Part shown: positions 8,321 to 16,936 of the stretch, piece after piece
Position numbering within the stretch: the first letter of the stretch is position 1
Layout: every line of letters begins with the position of its first letter
Assembly (NCBI RefSeq): GCF_019511345.1
Contig: NZ_JAEUAK010000003.1
Location: forward strand, 124,001 to 188,000
Length of the DNA: 64,000 nucleotides
DNA from: Rhizobium mesosinicum
Lineage (GTDB): Bacteria; Pseudomonadota; Alphaproteobacteria; Rhizobiales; Rhizobiaceae
Direction of reading: 5' to 3'
Program-made: the position numbers and the translations under genes
The notes under the pieces: generated by a model
Told to the model about the DNA's origin: nothing
Database searches by the model: none
The model's input: only the letters and a program-made list of their open reading frames with translations

Positions 8321-9403
8321 ATGGACCAGCCGAATATCAACAGACGTGGCTTCCTGGGCACGATGGGTGCCGCGGCGACAGGGTTGGCTCTCGCTACCCA
8401 CGCTGCGGCCCAGACCCAGGGAGCGAATGCGGCGTTGTCAGCTTCTGGAGCAAATCCGGGTGTACTGACTCGTACCTTGCCACGCACTGGCGAAAGAGTC
8501 ACGGCTCTGGGCCTCGGCACCTTCCTGACATTCGACCTGAAGCCCGGTGACCGCCGCGACGCCCTGCGTCAGGTCTTCGAGCGCTACGTCGCTGCAGGCG
8601 GTCGCGTGGTCGACACATCACCTCTCTACGGCTCGGCCGAAGTCAGCGTAGGCCAGTTCATGGGCGAGTTTGATGGATCCGACGAGATGTTCCTCGCCAA
8701 CAAGGTTTGGTCGACGGGAGAATATCTCGGAGACGAAAGCCACGCCGTTGAAAGTTTTCGCCAGTCACGGATGCGGACATGGCGCGCCACGATCAATCTC
8801 ATGCAGTGCCACAGCATCACCAATGCGCCAGTTGTCATTCCGCTAATGAAGGCATGGAAGAAGGAAGGGCTGATACGCCACGTTGGGGTGACCCATCACG
8901 AATCGGCGGCGCAGGACCAGTTATTGGCGATCGTCCAACGCGACGATGTCGACTTCATTCAGACAAATTATTCGATCTTCAACCGTGATGCCGAGCGCCG
9001 CCTGTTGCCGGCCGCCGCCGACAAGGGCGTCGGCGTCCTCATCAATCTGCCGCTTGAAAAGGCGCGGCTGATGAAGGTGGTCGAGGGACATCCGCTTCCC
9101 GGCTTCGCAGCCGAGTTCGGTGCGATGAGCTGGGCGCAGTTCTTCCTGAAATGGGTCATGGCGCATCCGGCCGTCACGAGCGTACTCTGCGGCACATCTA
9201 ACCCCGACCACATGAGCGACAATGTCCAGGCGATGACGGGGCCGCTACCTGACGAGCGCATGCGCGCCCGCATGGTCGCACATATGGAATCGATTCCTGA
9301 CTTCGGGTCCATCGGCACGATGCCGTGGTATCCCGGCAAAGAGAATATGTACTCCGGCCTGATCCGAGAGGCGCAGGCCAACGCCGCGCAGCGCCTGCAG
9401 TAA
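8321..9403 (+). CDS. Aldo/keto reductase with twin-arginine signal
   Basis: A 360-residue aldo/keto reductase preceded by a clear Tat signal (INRRGFLGTMGAAATGLALA, then HAAAQ). The barrel starts at RTLPRTGERVTALGLGTF. Catalytic features are Asp and Tyr in VVDTSPLYGSAE, Lys in ANKVWSTGE and His in NLMQCHS, and a cofactor-binding end is seen near TSVLCGTSNPDH. Export of an NADPH-dependent enzyme is unusual and would need the folded, cofactor-loaded protein to be moved by Tat. It lies 22 bases after the MBL gene and 41 before the dioxygenase-like gene, so co-expression is expected. Confidence 0.85.
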   Translation: MDQPNINRRGFLGTMGAAATGLALATHAAAQTQGANAALSASGANPGVLTRTLPRTGERVTALGLGTFLTFDLKPGDRRDALRQVFERYVAAGGRVVDTSPLYGSAEVSVGQFMGEFDGSDEMFLANKVWSTGEYLGDESHAVESFRQSRMRTWRATINLMQCHSITNAPVVIPLMKAWKKEGLIRHVGVTHHESAAQDQLLAIVQRDDVDFIQTNYSIFNRDAERRLLPAAADKGVGVLINLPLEKARLMKVVEGHPLPGFAAEFGAMSWAQFFLKWVMAHPAVTSVLCGTSNPDHMSDNVQAMTGPLPDERMRARMVAHMESIPDFGSIGTMPWYPGKENMYSGLIREAQANAAQRLQ

Positions 9404-9444
9404 CGGCGCGTCGATGAACCCGCCATCACACTGGGAGACCGGAC

Positions 9445-10029
9445 TTGCCCTCCACCAGACGCTCGCTTCTGACGGCCTTTCTGACGCTGCCTCTCATCGA
9501 GGCAACAAGAGTGAGGGCATTTGCGCAGGCCGCTCCAGAGCTGCCGCTCACCCCCGCATGTGACGACGGAGACGAACCGACCCTCGAACAGGAAGCCGGT
9601 CCCTTCTTCAGGCCGAACTCGCCGCTCAATCGGGATCTCTACCCGGATGCGCCAGGAGGTGAGCGAATAACCGTCGTCGGTTTCGTGTTTGACAATCGTT
9701 GCCGGCCGCTTGGGGGCAGCCTTGTCGAAATCTGGCACGCGGACGAAAACGGCGACTATGACAGCGTGGGCTTCCGCTTGCGCGGACACCAGTTCACCGA
9801 CACCCAGGGGCGGTGGTGGTTCAACACAATCGTGCCGGCGCTTTATCCCGGTCGGACGCGCCATTTTCATTTCAAGGTTCAACGCCCGGGTGGACGCGTT
9901 CTCACCACCCAACTCTATTTTCCCGGAGAGCCCAGAAATGCCGGAGACATGTTGTTTGACGAGGCGCTGCTCCTCGACATCAAGCAAACCGGTGACGGAC
10001 GGTTCGGGCGATTTGATTTCGTAGTGTGA
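9445..10029 (+). CDS. Intradiol dioxygenase-like protein, exported
   Basis: A 194-residue protein of the intradiol ring-cleavage dioxygenase family. The non-haem Fe(III) ligand set is present: Tyr105 (NGDYDS), Tyr134 (PALYPGR), His140 and His142 (RHFHFK). The family motif LVEIWHADENGDY is intact. An N-terminal TRRSLLTAFLTLPLIEA segment followed by AFAQA looks like a Tat signal. The start is TTG at 9445, preceded by GGGAGACC. Exported, stand-alone members of this family exist, but their substrates are mostly unknown. It is the last gene of the MBL-reductase-dioxygenase operon. Confidence 0.8.
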   Translation: MPSTRRSLLTAFLTLPLIEATRVRAFAQAAPELPLTPACDDGDEPTLEQEAGPFFRPNSPLNRDLYPDAPGGERITVVGFVFDNRCRPLGGSLVEIWHADENGDYDSVGFRLRGHQFTDTQGRWWFNTIVPALYPGRTRHFHFKVQRPGGRVLTTQLYFPGEPRNAGDMLFDEALLLDIKQTGDGRFGRFDFVV

Positions 10030-10451
10030 CGAAAATAGTATCAGAGCGCGCGGCTGCTGTACCCAGCTGCGAAACGTCATTGCATCCGCGAGCTTCGAGC
10101 CATATCGGGGATCAAGAGAGACCGAGGGGCGATTTCCACCGGCTTTTGCTTGTTGTGTCTTGCCCAGACAATCGGGAGGTCGACTGCAAGAGCAGCGGGA
10201 TCCTGGAGTTTCCTGCAACGATCATCGTGTTGATTCCCTTGGTTACTTCTGCCTCTGAACTTCGCATCGGCGGCTCGCTCAGGGCTGATCGCGTGCCGAC
10301 GAATTTGATACCAGATGAGGTCTCTTCAACCGATTGTGGTTATCAAGGGTAGCCGTGCCTCGACGCCTTCCGGACCCTTTCCGGTACCAGCCAAAAATCG
10401 ATGCGAGGGCGGGGGACGTCGGGGAGGCCGACGTCCGAATAAGGTGGAGGA
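10030..10451. other. Intergenic stretch between convergent genes
   Basis: About 420 bases between the dioxygenase-like gene and the convergent SDR. I see no convincing gene on either strand. A perfect stem (arms GGACGTCGG at 10414-10422 and CCGACGTCC at 10428-10436, 5-base loop) sits 16 bases beyond the SDR stop and could slow transcription, but it lacks a T-run on either strand. Confidence 0.5.
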
Positions 10452-11189
10452 TTACGCGTTGAAGCCGGCGTCTACACTTAGAACGGCGCCGGTGATCAGA
10501 CTGGCAGCAGGGCCTGCCAGAAACGCGACTGCACTGGCGACTTCACGGGGCTCGCCAAACCGACCGAGCGAGGTAAGGCTCCGCTGATAGTCAGCATTCT
10601 CGCCGTTGGCGGGGTTCATTTCCGTGTCAGTTGAACCCGGGAGAACAAGATTGACGGTGATGCCTTGAGGTCCGAGTTCGCGCGAAAGGCCCCGAGTGAA
10701 CGACAGAAGTGCCGACTTCGACATCGCGTAAGCCGTGACCCCGGGGAAGGGGACACGCTCCGCCAGGGAGGAGCCGAGAGAAATGATCCGGCCTCCGGAT
10801 GACAGATGCGGGATTGCCGCCTGGGCGAACAAGACGGGAGCGCGAACGTTCACATCAAGCATGGCCTGCAGGTCCGCGAGCGCCAGATCCGCTGTCATGC
10901 CTGCGGTTCCGATCCCTGCGCTGTTGACCAGAATATCAAGCCCTCCAAGCGTGTCGACCGTCTGGCTGACCGCGCGCCGGATGGCTTCCGGGTCCGCACT
11001 ATCGGCCTGAATGGCAAGCCCGCGCCGGCCTTTTGCCTCGATAGTTTGGACTACCGATGCAGCCCTGTCCGCCGAACGCTGATAGGTGAATGCGACATCC
11101 GCTCCCTTCTCAGCAAGAGCGATCGCGATTGCGGCCCCTATTCCTCGCGAGCCGCCATTCACCAGCGCACGCTTTCCAAACAAATCCAT
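10452..11189 (-). CDS. SDR family oxidoreductase
   Basis: A 245-residue classical SDR of the 3-oxoacyl-ACP-reductase type. It has the cofactor motif GGSRGIG, NSAG in LDILVNSAGIG, catalytic Ser in LGSSLAERV and YAMSK, then the PGSTDTEMNP loop and the GAVLSVDAGF C-terminus. The ATG at 11187-11189 was preferred over the one six bases upstream because AAGGAG lies at a proper distance only from the former. It is divergent from the TetR gene at 11272, and the intervening region carries two copies of a palindromic site, so TetR control is likely. Confidence 0.88.
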   Translation of the reverse strand: MDLFGKRALVNGGSRGIGAAIAIALAEKGADVAFTYQRSADRAASVVQTIEAKGRRGLAIQADSADPEAIRRAVSQTVDTLGGLDILVNSAGIGTAGMTADLALADLQAMLDVNVRAPVLFAQAAIPHLSSGGRIISLGSSLAERVPFPGVTAYAMSKSALLSFTRGLSRELGPQGITVNLVLPGSTDTEMNPANGENADYQRSLTSLGRFGEPREVASAVAFLAGPAASLITGAVLSVDAGFNA

Positions 11190-11199
11190 CGACATCTCC

Positions 11200-11223
11200 T
11201 TTATGCAGTGATCGATGCATAAA
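11200..11223. promoter_or_regulatory. TetR operator candidate, copy 1
   Basis: TTTATGCA at 11200-11207 is perfectly mirrored by TGCATAAA at 11216-11223 around an 8-base centre. The 19-base core TTATGCAGTGATCGATGCA recurs exactly at 11258-11276. It lies directly in front of the SDR gene, over its expected promoter or leader. Confidence 0.7.
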
Positions 11224-11257
11224 TAGCTAGGCCCGTTGCAAACTTCCGTCAACTGAA

Positions 11258-11276
11258 TTATGCAGTGATCGATGCA
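11258..11276. promoter_or_regulatory. TetR operator candidate, copy 2
   Basis: Exact second copy of TTATGCAGTGATCGATGCA, 57 bases from copy 1 in the same orientation. It overlaps the ATG of the TetR gene (11272), so bound regulator would block its own translation start region and promoter. The duplicate spacing and divergent layout suggest joint control of both genes. Confidence 0.7.
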
Positions 11277-11952
11277 AAATAACGCTTTGACACCACCACC
11301 TGGTTCATCGTCGGCCCGCCCCCCACGCGGCCGGCCACGCGAGTTCGATCGCGTTGCCGCACTTGCAACAGCGACGCGACTGTTCTGGATCAAGGGCTAT
11401 GAAGCGACCTCGATCGCGGATCTGACGGAAGCGATGGGCATCGGCACAAAGAGTTTGTACGCTGCTTTTGGTTCGAAAGATGAGCTCTATGCGGAAGCGC
11501 TCGAGTACTACTACACGACCTATGAAGGGTTGGTCTGGACGCGCTTCCGGAAGGCGTCAACCGCAAGGGAGGCGGCGCTGGCATTCCTCGAGGATTCCGC
11601 GATCGCCATGACCGGCGGAGATTGCGATCTGCCGCACGGGTGCATGGCGACACTTGCCTCAGTAGGCAGCGACGGGCACGCCGAACTAGCCGAACTCATA
11701 CGAGCGACTCGCGCAGGTGGTTTCGACATTCTCAAGGCGCGCTTTGACAGAGCAAAGATCGACGGTGATCTTGTCCTCGCGGCAGACACGACGAAGCTGG
11801 CGAGGTTCGTGCAGATCGTCCAGAGCGGTATGGCGATCCGTGCTCGTGATGGAGCGGAACGGGCAGAACTTCATGCTGTGGCGGAAATGGCGCTTTCCGG
11901 CTGGGAAAATATAACCGCAACCGTCGATCAAGGCATGGAGAGGGAGGCCTGA
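11272..11952 (+). CDS. TetR/AcrR family transcriptional regulator
   Basis: A 226-residue TetR-family repressor. The N-terminal HTH contains GRPREFDRVAALATATRLFW, then YEATSIADLTEAMGIGTKSL and YAAFGSKDELYAEAL. The C-terminal ligand domain includes a CDLPHGCMATLAS stretch, a cysteine-bearing pattern seen in many AcrR-like regulators of SDR genes. It is divergent from an SDR gene, with two identical operator-like sites between them. The inducer is unknown. Confidence 0.9.
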   Translation: MQNNALTPPPGSSSARPPRGRPREFDRVAALATATRLFWIKGYEATSIADLTEAMGIGTKSLYAAFGSKDELYAEALEYYYTTYEGLVWTRFRKASTAREAALAFLEDSAIAMTGGDCDLPHGCMATLASVGSDGHAELAELIRATRAGGFDILKARFDRAKIDGDLVLAADTTKLARFVQIVQSGMAIRARDGAERAELHAVAEMALSGWENITATVDQGMEREA

Positions 11953-12123
11953 CATTCGGCCCGAACCGATTGAAACCTTGGAGGGCTTTAAACATCTTCG
12001 ACATCAATCGGCATGTCGAATCCGTCTGCTGGTCGCGTTCGGGCCACATTGGCCACATCTGCAGACACCCGGGCAGCAACGTAACCGGTACGCGAATGGC
12101 GGCACGGCCGGAGTTGATACCGA

Positions 12124-12762
12124 TTATGATAAGGTCCGGCGACCATCAGGGAATAGATTCCGATGCATCCGATCCACGTCCTGCCAGGGTCTTCGTCGCG
12201 TGATGCGATAGACGGCCGCGGGGGGAATATTGGCGAAGGTCCCGCCGACGTACGTCGCTTTGAGGCCTAGACGGTCGAGCAAGGGCCTGGCGATCGGGCA
12301 TCGCGGTCCGTACGTGAATTGGTAAAATGCTCCTCCATGGCGAAGGTGCGAGAATGCCCCCTCCAGGATCCTAAGCACCTTGCGCAACGGCATCGATAGA
12401 AGAGGAAGGCCGCTGACGACCGCACCCACAGGCGCCGTTCCGTGCAGCGGCAGCTTGCGCAACTGAGCAGCATCCATCTGGACAGTTCGTGCGCCCGGAT
12501 AGCGGTCGCCGAGTTGTTTGGCAAACTCCGCGCCATACTCGACCAGCACAAGGTTTTCTTCAGAGACACCCCGATGCAGCAAGGCCTCGGTGAAGACCCC
12601 GGTACCGGGACCCAGTTCAATGACCGTCCCCGTCTCGGCGGAGATTTCGGTTGTTATGAGAGAAGAAAGCGCACGTCCGGACGGTGTGACGGAGGCGACA
12701 CGGAGGGGAGCGGAGAGCCACGCTCGAAAAAACAAGAACGCATCAGCAGCTCTATTCGTCAT
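12124..12762 (-). CDS. Class I SAM-dependent methyltransferase (PmtA-like)
   Basis: A 212-residue methyltransferase with SAM motif I at VIELGPGTGVFTEALL (residues 48-62), a motif II acidic residue in NLVLVEYG and a GLPLLSMPL stretch. The layout, including FFRAWLSAPLRVASVTPSG ahead of motif I, resembles Rhizobiaceae phosphatidylethanolamine N-methyltransferase PmtA and its paralogues. A role in phospholipid head-group methylation is therefore plausible but not certain. The ATG at 12760-12762 overlaps the stop of the DedA gene (ATGA), indicating translational coupling to a membrane protein. Confidence 0.72.
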   Translation of the reverse strand: MTNRAADAFLFFRAWLSAPLRVASVTPSGRALSSLITTEISAETGTVIELGPGTGVFTEALLHRGVSEENLVLVEYGAEFAKQLGDRYPGARTVQMDAAQLRKLPLHGTAPVGAVVSGLPLLSMPLRKVLRILEGAFSHLRHGGAFYQFTYGPRCPIARPLLDRLGLKATYVGGTFANIPPAAVYRITRRRPWQDVDRMHRNLFPDGRRTLS

Positions 12763-13397
12763 CGCTTGCTTGCTCCAAGATCCGGGCGCATCGAATATCG
12801 CCGCTGAAGCCGCCACACCAAGGCGATGAACAGTTCCGTGGCAACAAGCAGGACCAGTATTTTCAGGGCGAGTGCGGACGAATTCATTCCGGGGATGGCC
12901 AGTACAGTCAGGTAACCGCCGGCAATAAACAACCCGTTCCATAGAACAATGCCTACTGACACACCAGTGACAAACCGCAGCGTACTTGTGCCTAAAAGCC
13001 CAGCCGCCACAGGCGAGATCAATCGCACGGTGGGAATGAGCTGCGAGAGGATCGTCAGCGCACTTTGACGCTCGCGCAGCGAGGACAGTGTCCAGTCGAT
13101 ACGGGATCGTGATAGACCCACCCATCCGCCAACCGAGTAGAGAAGTGCTGTCGTCCTCTTTTTCCCGGCTGCTCGCACGAGAAGATAGAGAACGAGAGCT
13201 CCGATGGAGCTTCCAACCGTCGTCCCGATCACGGCGTTGTGGAGCGACCAGACCTCATCGTCGGCCGCAATGCCTATCGCGACCAGGACTCCATAGGAGG
13301 GCAGGGCAGGCAGGAAACGCTCCGCAAGCCCGATCGCGAAGAGACCAAATATGCCGTATATGGCAATCCATTCGACCAGATATCCGAGCGGGTCCAT
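12759..13397 (-). CDS. DedA family membrane protein
   Basis: A 212-residue polytopic protein of the DedA/SNARE-associated family. Signs are LVEWIAIYGIFGLFAIGLAE with ERFLPALPSYG near the N-terminus, a GTTVGSSIGALVLYLLVRAAG helix, and the family motif around LSQLIPTVRLISPVAAGLL with its conserved basic and Pro residues. DedA proteins are linked to lipid-carrier flipping and envelope homeostasis. The gene is packed between an SDR (three-base gap) and a PmtA-like methyltransferase (overlapping), so this looks like a membrane-lipid-related operon. Confidence 0.85.
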   Translation of the reverse strand: MDPLGYLVEWIAIYGIFGLFAIGLAERFLPALPSYGVLVAIGIAADDEVWSLHNAVIGTTVGSSIGALVLYLLVRAAGKKRTTALLYSVGGWVGLSRSRIDWTLSSLRERQSALTILSQLIPTVRLISPVAAGLLGTSTLRFVTGVSVGIVLWNGLFIAGGYLTVLAIPGMNSSALALKILVLLVATELFIALVWRLQRRYSMRPDLGASKR

Positions 13398-13400
13398 CTC

Positions 13401-14384
13401 TCACCCCTCCCGCACAATCGTTGGCGCGCGCGAGCTTGAGATATCCAAGGTTGGAGCCTGCGCGTTGAACGAGATCCCGGTCAGTTTCTCAGAAATTTCC
13501 CACAGCCTGTGTGCCACGTGCTTTTCCAACGCCGGTCGTGGGATCTGCGCTTCCGTTGGGTACCCACGGGTTTCGCCGAGTCTATCGGGCCCGTAATAGC
13601 GGCCGCCGCGAGCGTTCGGAGATGTGGCCGCAAACAAAGTCGGCAACGCGCCTTGCGCAACGGGCTGAAACAAAAACCACAAGAACGTCCTGAGGAGGCC
13701 TTGAGCACTGCGGCGACCGGGGCCGTTATGAAGCAGCTCGGTGCGCGACACGCCTGGATGGGCAGCGATACTAGTAATTCCCCAGCCTGCTTCTTCGCTC
13801 CGCCGCTGCAGTTCGAAAGCAAACATCAGGCAAGCCAGCTTCGACTGGGTGTAGACAGGCATCGGCTTATAATGCCGTTCCGCTTGTAGATCGTCGAAGT
13901 TGATTGCCGCACTTGCGCTTTTTACCGCAATGCTGGAAAGCGTCACGACGCGTGGGTCTTGTGCCTGCATTAGCAGCGGTAACAGGTGGCCCGTCAGGGC
14001 GAAGTGGCCGAGGTAGTTGGTGCCAAACTGCAGCTCGAAACCGTCCGCGGTCGTTTCGCGCGTCGGCGGCGCCATGACGCCGGCGTTGTTGATAAGAACG
14101 TCGATATGATGGCGCGTTTCTTTCAGTCGCTTCGCCAACGCTTCGATCGAGGCAAGATCGCCGAGGTCGACAATCTCCAGTGCGACCGATGCCTGAGGCG
14201 CCTTCTCCTTAATCCGCCGAATGGCGCCGGCACCCTTTGTCGGATTTCGTCCTGCGATGATCACGTCGCCGCCGGCTTGGGCCAGCGCAAGCGCATCTTC
14301 AAAGCCCAGACCACCGGTTCCGGTGATCAGGATCGTTCGGCCCTTCTGAGACGGCATATCGTCAAGTGTCCACGGTCTTGGCAT
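13401..14384 (-). CDS. SDR family oxidoreductase
   Basis: A 327-residue SDR of the retinol-dehydrogenase/protochlorophyllide-reductase-like type. It has ILITGTGGLGFEDALALAQ with a slightly compact cofactor loop (TGTGGLG), NNAG in VLINNAGVMAPP, catalytic Ser in LSSIAVKS and YTQSK. The C-terminal region (YYGPDRLGETRG) is typical of this longer subgroup. The start ATG at 14382-14384 gives MPRPWTLDDMP. It is the first gene of the SDR-DedA-methyltransferase unit. Confidence 0.85.
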   Translation of the reverse strand: MPRPWTLDDMPSQKGRTILITGTGGLGFEDALALAQAGGDVIIAGRNPTKGAGAIRRIKEKAPQASVALEIVDLGDLASIEALAKRLKETRHHIDVLINNAGVMAPPTRETTADGFELQFGTNYLGHFALTGHLLPLLMQAQDPRVVTLSSIAVKSASAAINFDDLQAERHYKPMPVYTQSKLACLMFAFELQRRSEEAGWGITSIAAHPGVSRTELLHNGPGRRSAQGLLRTFLWFLFQPVAQGALPTLFAATSPNARGGRYYGPDRLGETRGYPTEAQIPRPALEKHVAHRLWEISEKLTGISFNAQAPTLDISSSRAPTIVREG

Positions 14385-14661
14385 CTTCAAATCCTTCTGT
14401 TTTTGGCTGGGGCAAGAGCCGCCCGCCGAAGACGCATTGTTCTGCACTTCGGCGGACGAGAGGTCGCCGTGGGGTGAAGCGACCTTTCACGGCTCCAGAA
14501 TGGGGTGGTTCCGGATCCGGGCCTATCCGATGGCAGCGACTGGCCTGCCGAGGGGGCGCCCGGCCCCTTCGCCTCATACAGGCCGGATGTTCGGGAGTTA
14601 TCTCTCTGACAGCGGCCGGATCGGTGGCGTCATCGCCACTGCACGCCGCGACGGTTGTCCA

Positions 14662-15507
14662 TCAGGCGATGCCGCCATTCGCGAAGACGTTCTGGCCATC
14701 GATCCAAGCCCCGTCCTTCGAGCAGAGAAGGCTTATGACATTGGCGATATCTTCCGGCTGGCCCAACCGACGAAGCGGGGTCGCTTCCGGTATGCCGCGC
14801 AGCGCCTCTTCCCCGTGCTGGCGCAGGAGTTGGGTATCGACGGCACCTGGTGATATCGCATTGACTGAAATGTTGCGGCCGCCGAGTTCCTTGGCAAGAA
14901 CGTTTGAATAGATCTCCTGCGCCGCCTTGGTTGCAGCGTAGGCTGCCGTACCGGGAGGGCTCATTTTGACGATACTTGAGCTCAGGCTTATGATCCGACC
15001 ACCATCGCGCACGCGTCGTGACGCCTCGCGCAACACGTTGAAACTTCCTCTGACGTTGGTGGCCATCATCCGGTCAAAGGCCTCGTCGGTCATCTGGGCG
15101 AAAGGGCCGACATTCATGATGCCGGCGTTATTGACGACGATGTCGACGCCGCCAAAGGCTTCGTCATTGGCGTCGAAAAGAGCTTTGACTGCCGCTGGAT
15201 CGGCAACGTCCCCTTGGCGGACGATGGCGCGACCGCCAGCCGCCTCGATGTCGCGCACGACCGCTTCGGCAAGATCCCGGTTCGTCAGATAGTTCACCGT
15301 CACAGCATACCCGTCTCGCGCCAAGCGTCGGGCCGTCGCGGCGCCAATGCCGCGCGAAGAGCCGGTGACCACCGCGCCACCCTTGTCGCCGGATCGCGTG
15401 CCAGCGTCGGACGTCTGCGCCGACGCGACGCTTGTCATGGCGAAAGCTGAAGGAACAGCGGCGGCCATGGCCAGAAACGAGCGGCGAGAATTATCGGTAT
15501 TAGACAT
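14662..15507 (-). CDS. SDR family oxidoreductase with Tat signal
   Basis: A 281-residue classical SDR with a textbook twin-arginine leader (NSRRSFLAMAAAVPSAFAM, then ASAQ). The enzyme part has VVTGSSRGIGAATA (cofactor loop near residues 48-55), NNAG in DIVVNNAGIMNVG, Ser in ISLSSSIVK and YAATK, and ends GQNVFANGGIA. Tat export of an NAD(P)-dependent SDR is unusual and parallels the exported reductase at 8321. It is downstream of the MFS gene (64-base gap, same strand). Confidence 0.85.
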   Translation of the reverse strand: MSNTDNSRRSFLAMAAAVPSAFAMTSVASAQTSDAGTRSGDKGGAVVTGSSRGIGAATARRLARDGYAVTVNYLTNRDLAEAVVRDIEAAGGRAIVRQGDVADPAAVKALFDANDEAFGGVDIVVNNAGIMNVGPFAQMTDEAFDRMMATNVRGSFNVLREASRRVRDGGRIISLSSSIVKMSPPGTAAYAATKAAQEIYSNVLAKELGGRNISVNAISPGAVDTQLLRQHGEEALRGIPEATPLRRLGQPEDIANVISLLCSKDGAWIDGQNVFANGGIA

Positions 15508-15571
15508 CGTGGTATCTCCTTTGAGAAAGTTTCGAGGTGCCGCAGACGTCGTCCGCAGCCGCGCTTCGCGC

Positions 15572-16885
15572 TCAGCGCTGGCGAAGGAAATTCGCGAACC
15601 GCTGGTTTGCGATCAGGTAGACAATCCCCGCCATCACGCTCGCCAGGGGTACGATGAGCAAGCCGAGCGCGAGGCCATTGGAAATGTCGGCTGCTGTGGC
15701 CGCATCGCTGACGATGCCTACGATCAACGGCCCAAGTGCCGGACCGGCAAGACCGGATCCGATCATGACGAGACTGGTCGCCTGTGCCTGACGGCCAGGA
15801 CCGGCGATCAGATGCGCGGCGCCGAAGCCCCACGGCAGCATGAATGAAAACGAGAGCATCCCAGGCACAAAGAGTGCAATGGACATCCAGCCGGTCGGTG
15901 CAAACAGCGCCGCAGTCGTCGTTACACTGGCGATCAGGAATAGAATTGCCGGGGGGCCGAGCACCTTACCGGTGCCTGAGCGGACAGCATGATCAAACCA
16001 GCGTCCCCCGCCCAATGTCCCGATGATCCCCATCAACCCTTGCAACATGCCGAACGAAACGCCGACCTCTGTCGCGGTAAAGCCATGGGCGCGGATCAGA
16101 AACGGTATGGAAAAGGCGTAGAAAGGGGCGCCTGCGAAGCCCAGGCAAACAGCCCCCGTGAACAACCAGCGAAACGCCGGAGACGACAGCAGGTCGAGAC
16201 TGGTTCGCAGAAAAGGTTCCTCGCGCGTCGCTGTTGTCTGAAGAGGGGGAGTGGGACCGGATACAAGAATGGTCAACAGACCGATCAAGACGCCGATGGC
16301 TCCAGCACCGATCAAGACGATGCGCCAGCCGAAGACATCTGCAATCGCGCCGCCTGCCGCAAACCCCAGCATCGTGCCGAGTGGGATGCCCATGGCGAAT
16401 AGGCCGATCGCAAGACCGCGCCGCTCTAAGCCAATTTTGCGGACGATGAGAGCGTGACCTGCCGGAACGGCACCAGCCTCACCGAACGCAACACCGAAGC
16501 GTGTGAGCGCCAGGAACAGGAAACTCGCAGCGAATCCACCAAGGGTCGTCATGGCGCTCCAAATTAGAACGCACGAAACCAGTACGAGCCTTGGTGACCC
16601 CCGATCTGCTGCGCGGGCAAGCGGCAAAGAGAGAAGCGCGTAGCAAACCGCGAAGGCGAGGCCTGTAAGTAGGCCCATCTCAGTGTCGGTCAGCGACAGG
16701 TCCGTTTTGATCTTCTCCGCAAGGATGAAGGGAAGGATCCGATCGATCTGCGAGAACGCATTGATCAGCAGAAGCACCATGCATATGGCGGCCATACGCA
16801 AGCCTTTGACATAGTCCCGGTTGGAGGCAGCAGGGGGCGGTCGTGTCTCTGAAGGGTCTATTGACCGGGCGACAAATTCTGTCAT
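15572..16885 (-). CDS. MFS transporter
   Basis: A 437-residue major facilitator with about twelve hydrophobic segments. The signature loop between helices 2 and 3 reads LPLARAADRGSPRLVL, and the N-terminal half contains LLINAFSQIDRILPFILAE, resembling the anion/cation-symporter and spinster-like groups. The substrate is probably an organic acid or aromatic compound, by analogy only. It is divergent from an AraC regulator, with 51 bases between the starts, and upstream of the exported SDR. Confidence 0.88.
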   Translation of the reverse strand: MTEFVARSIDPSETRPPPAASNRDYVKGLRMAAICMVLLLINAFSQIDRILPFILAEKIKTDLSLTDTEMGLLTGLAFAVCYALLSLPLARAADRGSPRLVLVSCVLIWSAMTTLGGFAASFLFLALTRFGVAFGEAGAVPAGHALIVRKIGLERRGLAIGLFAMGIPLGTMLGFAAGGAIADVFGWRIVLIGAGAIGVLIGLLTILVSGPTPPLQTTATREEPFLRTSLDLLSSPAFRWLFTGAVCLGFAGAPFYAFSIPFLIRAHGFTATEVGVSFGMLQGLMGIIGTLGGGRWFDHAVRSGTGKVLGPPAILFLIASVTTTAALFAPTGWMSIALFVPGMLSFSFMLPWGFGAAHLIAGPGRQAQATSLVMIGSGLAGPALGPLIVGIVSDAATAADISNGLALGLLIVPLASVMAGIVYLIANQRFANFLRQR

Positions 16886-16890
16886 CTTGA

Positions 16891-16935
16891 GGTCACTCCT
16901 CGCTTGGTTGCACCCTTAAGCTAGATGGAGTGACC
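16891..16935. promoter_or_regulatory. Inverted repeat between MFS and AraC genes
   Basis: GGTCACTCC at 16891-16899 and GGAGTGACC at 16927-16935 form perfect 9-base arms 27 bases apart, between the divergent MFS and AraC starts. Each arm contains the ribosome-binding GGAG of its gene, so the site could act both as operator and as matched leader. Similar leaders may partly explain the symmetry. Confidence 0.45.
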
Positions 16936-16936
16936 A

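Noticed and set aside
7219..8520. 433-codon minus-strand frame over the MBL and reductase genes
   Set aside because: It is a shadow of two genes with clear motifs. The composition is Arg/Gly-rich and no family is visible.
8968..10218. 416-codon minus-strand frame over the reductase and dioxygenase genes
   Set aside because: Antisense shadow; the plus-strand genes have complete active sites.
10414..10436. Intrinsic terminator for the SDR or dioxygenase gene
   Set aside because: A perfect stem but no T-run on either strand; recorded only as a stem in the intergenic entry.
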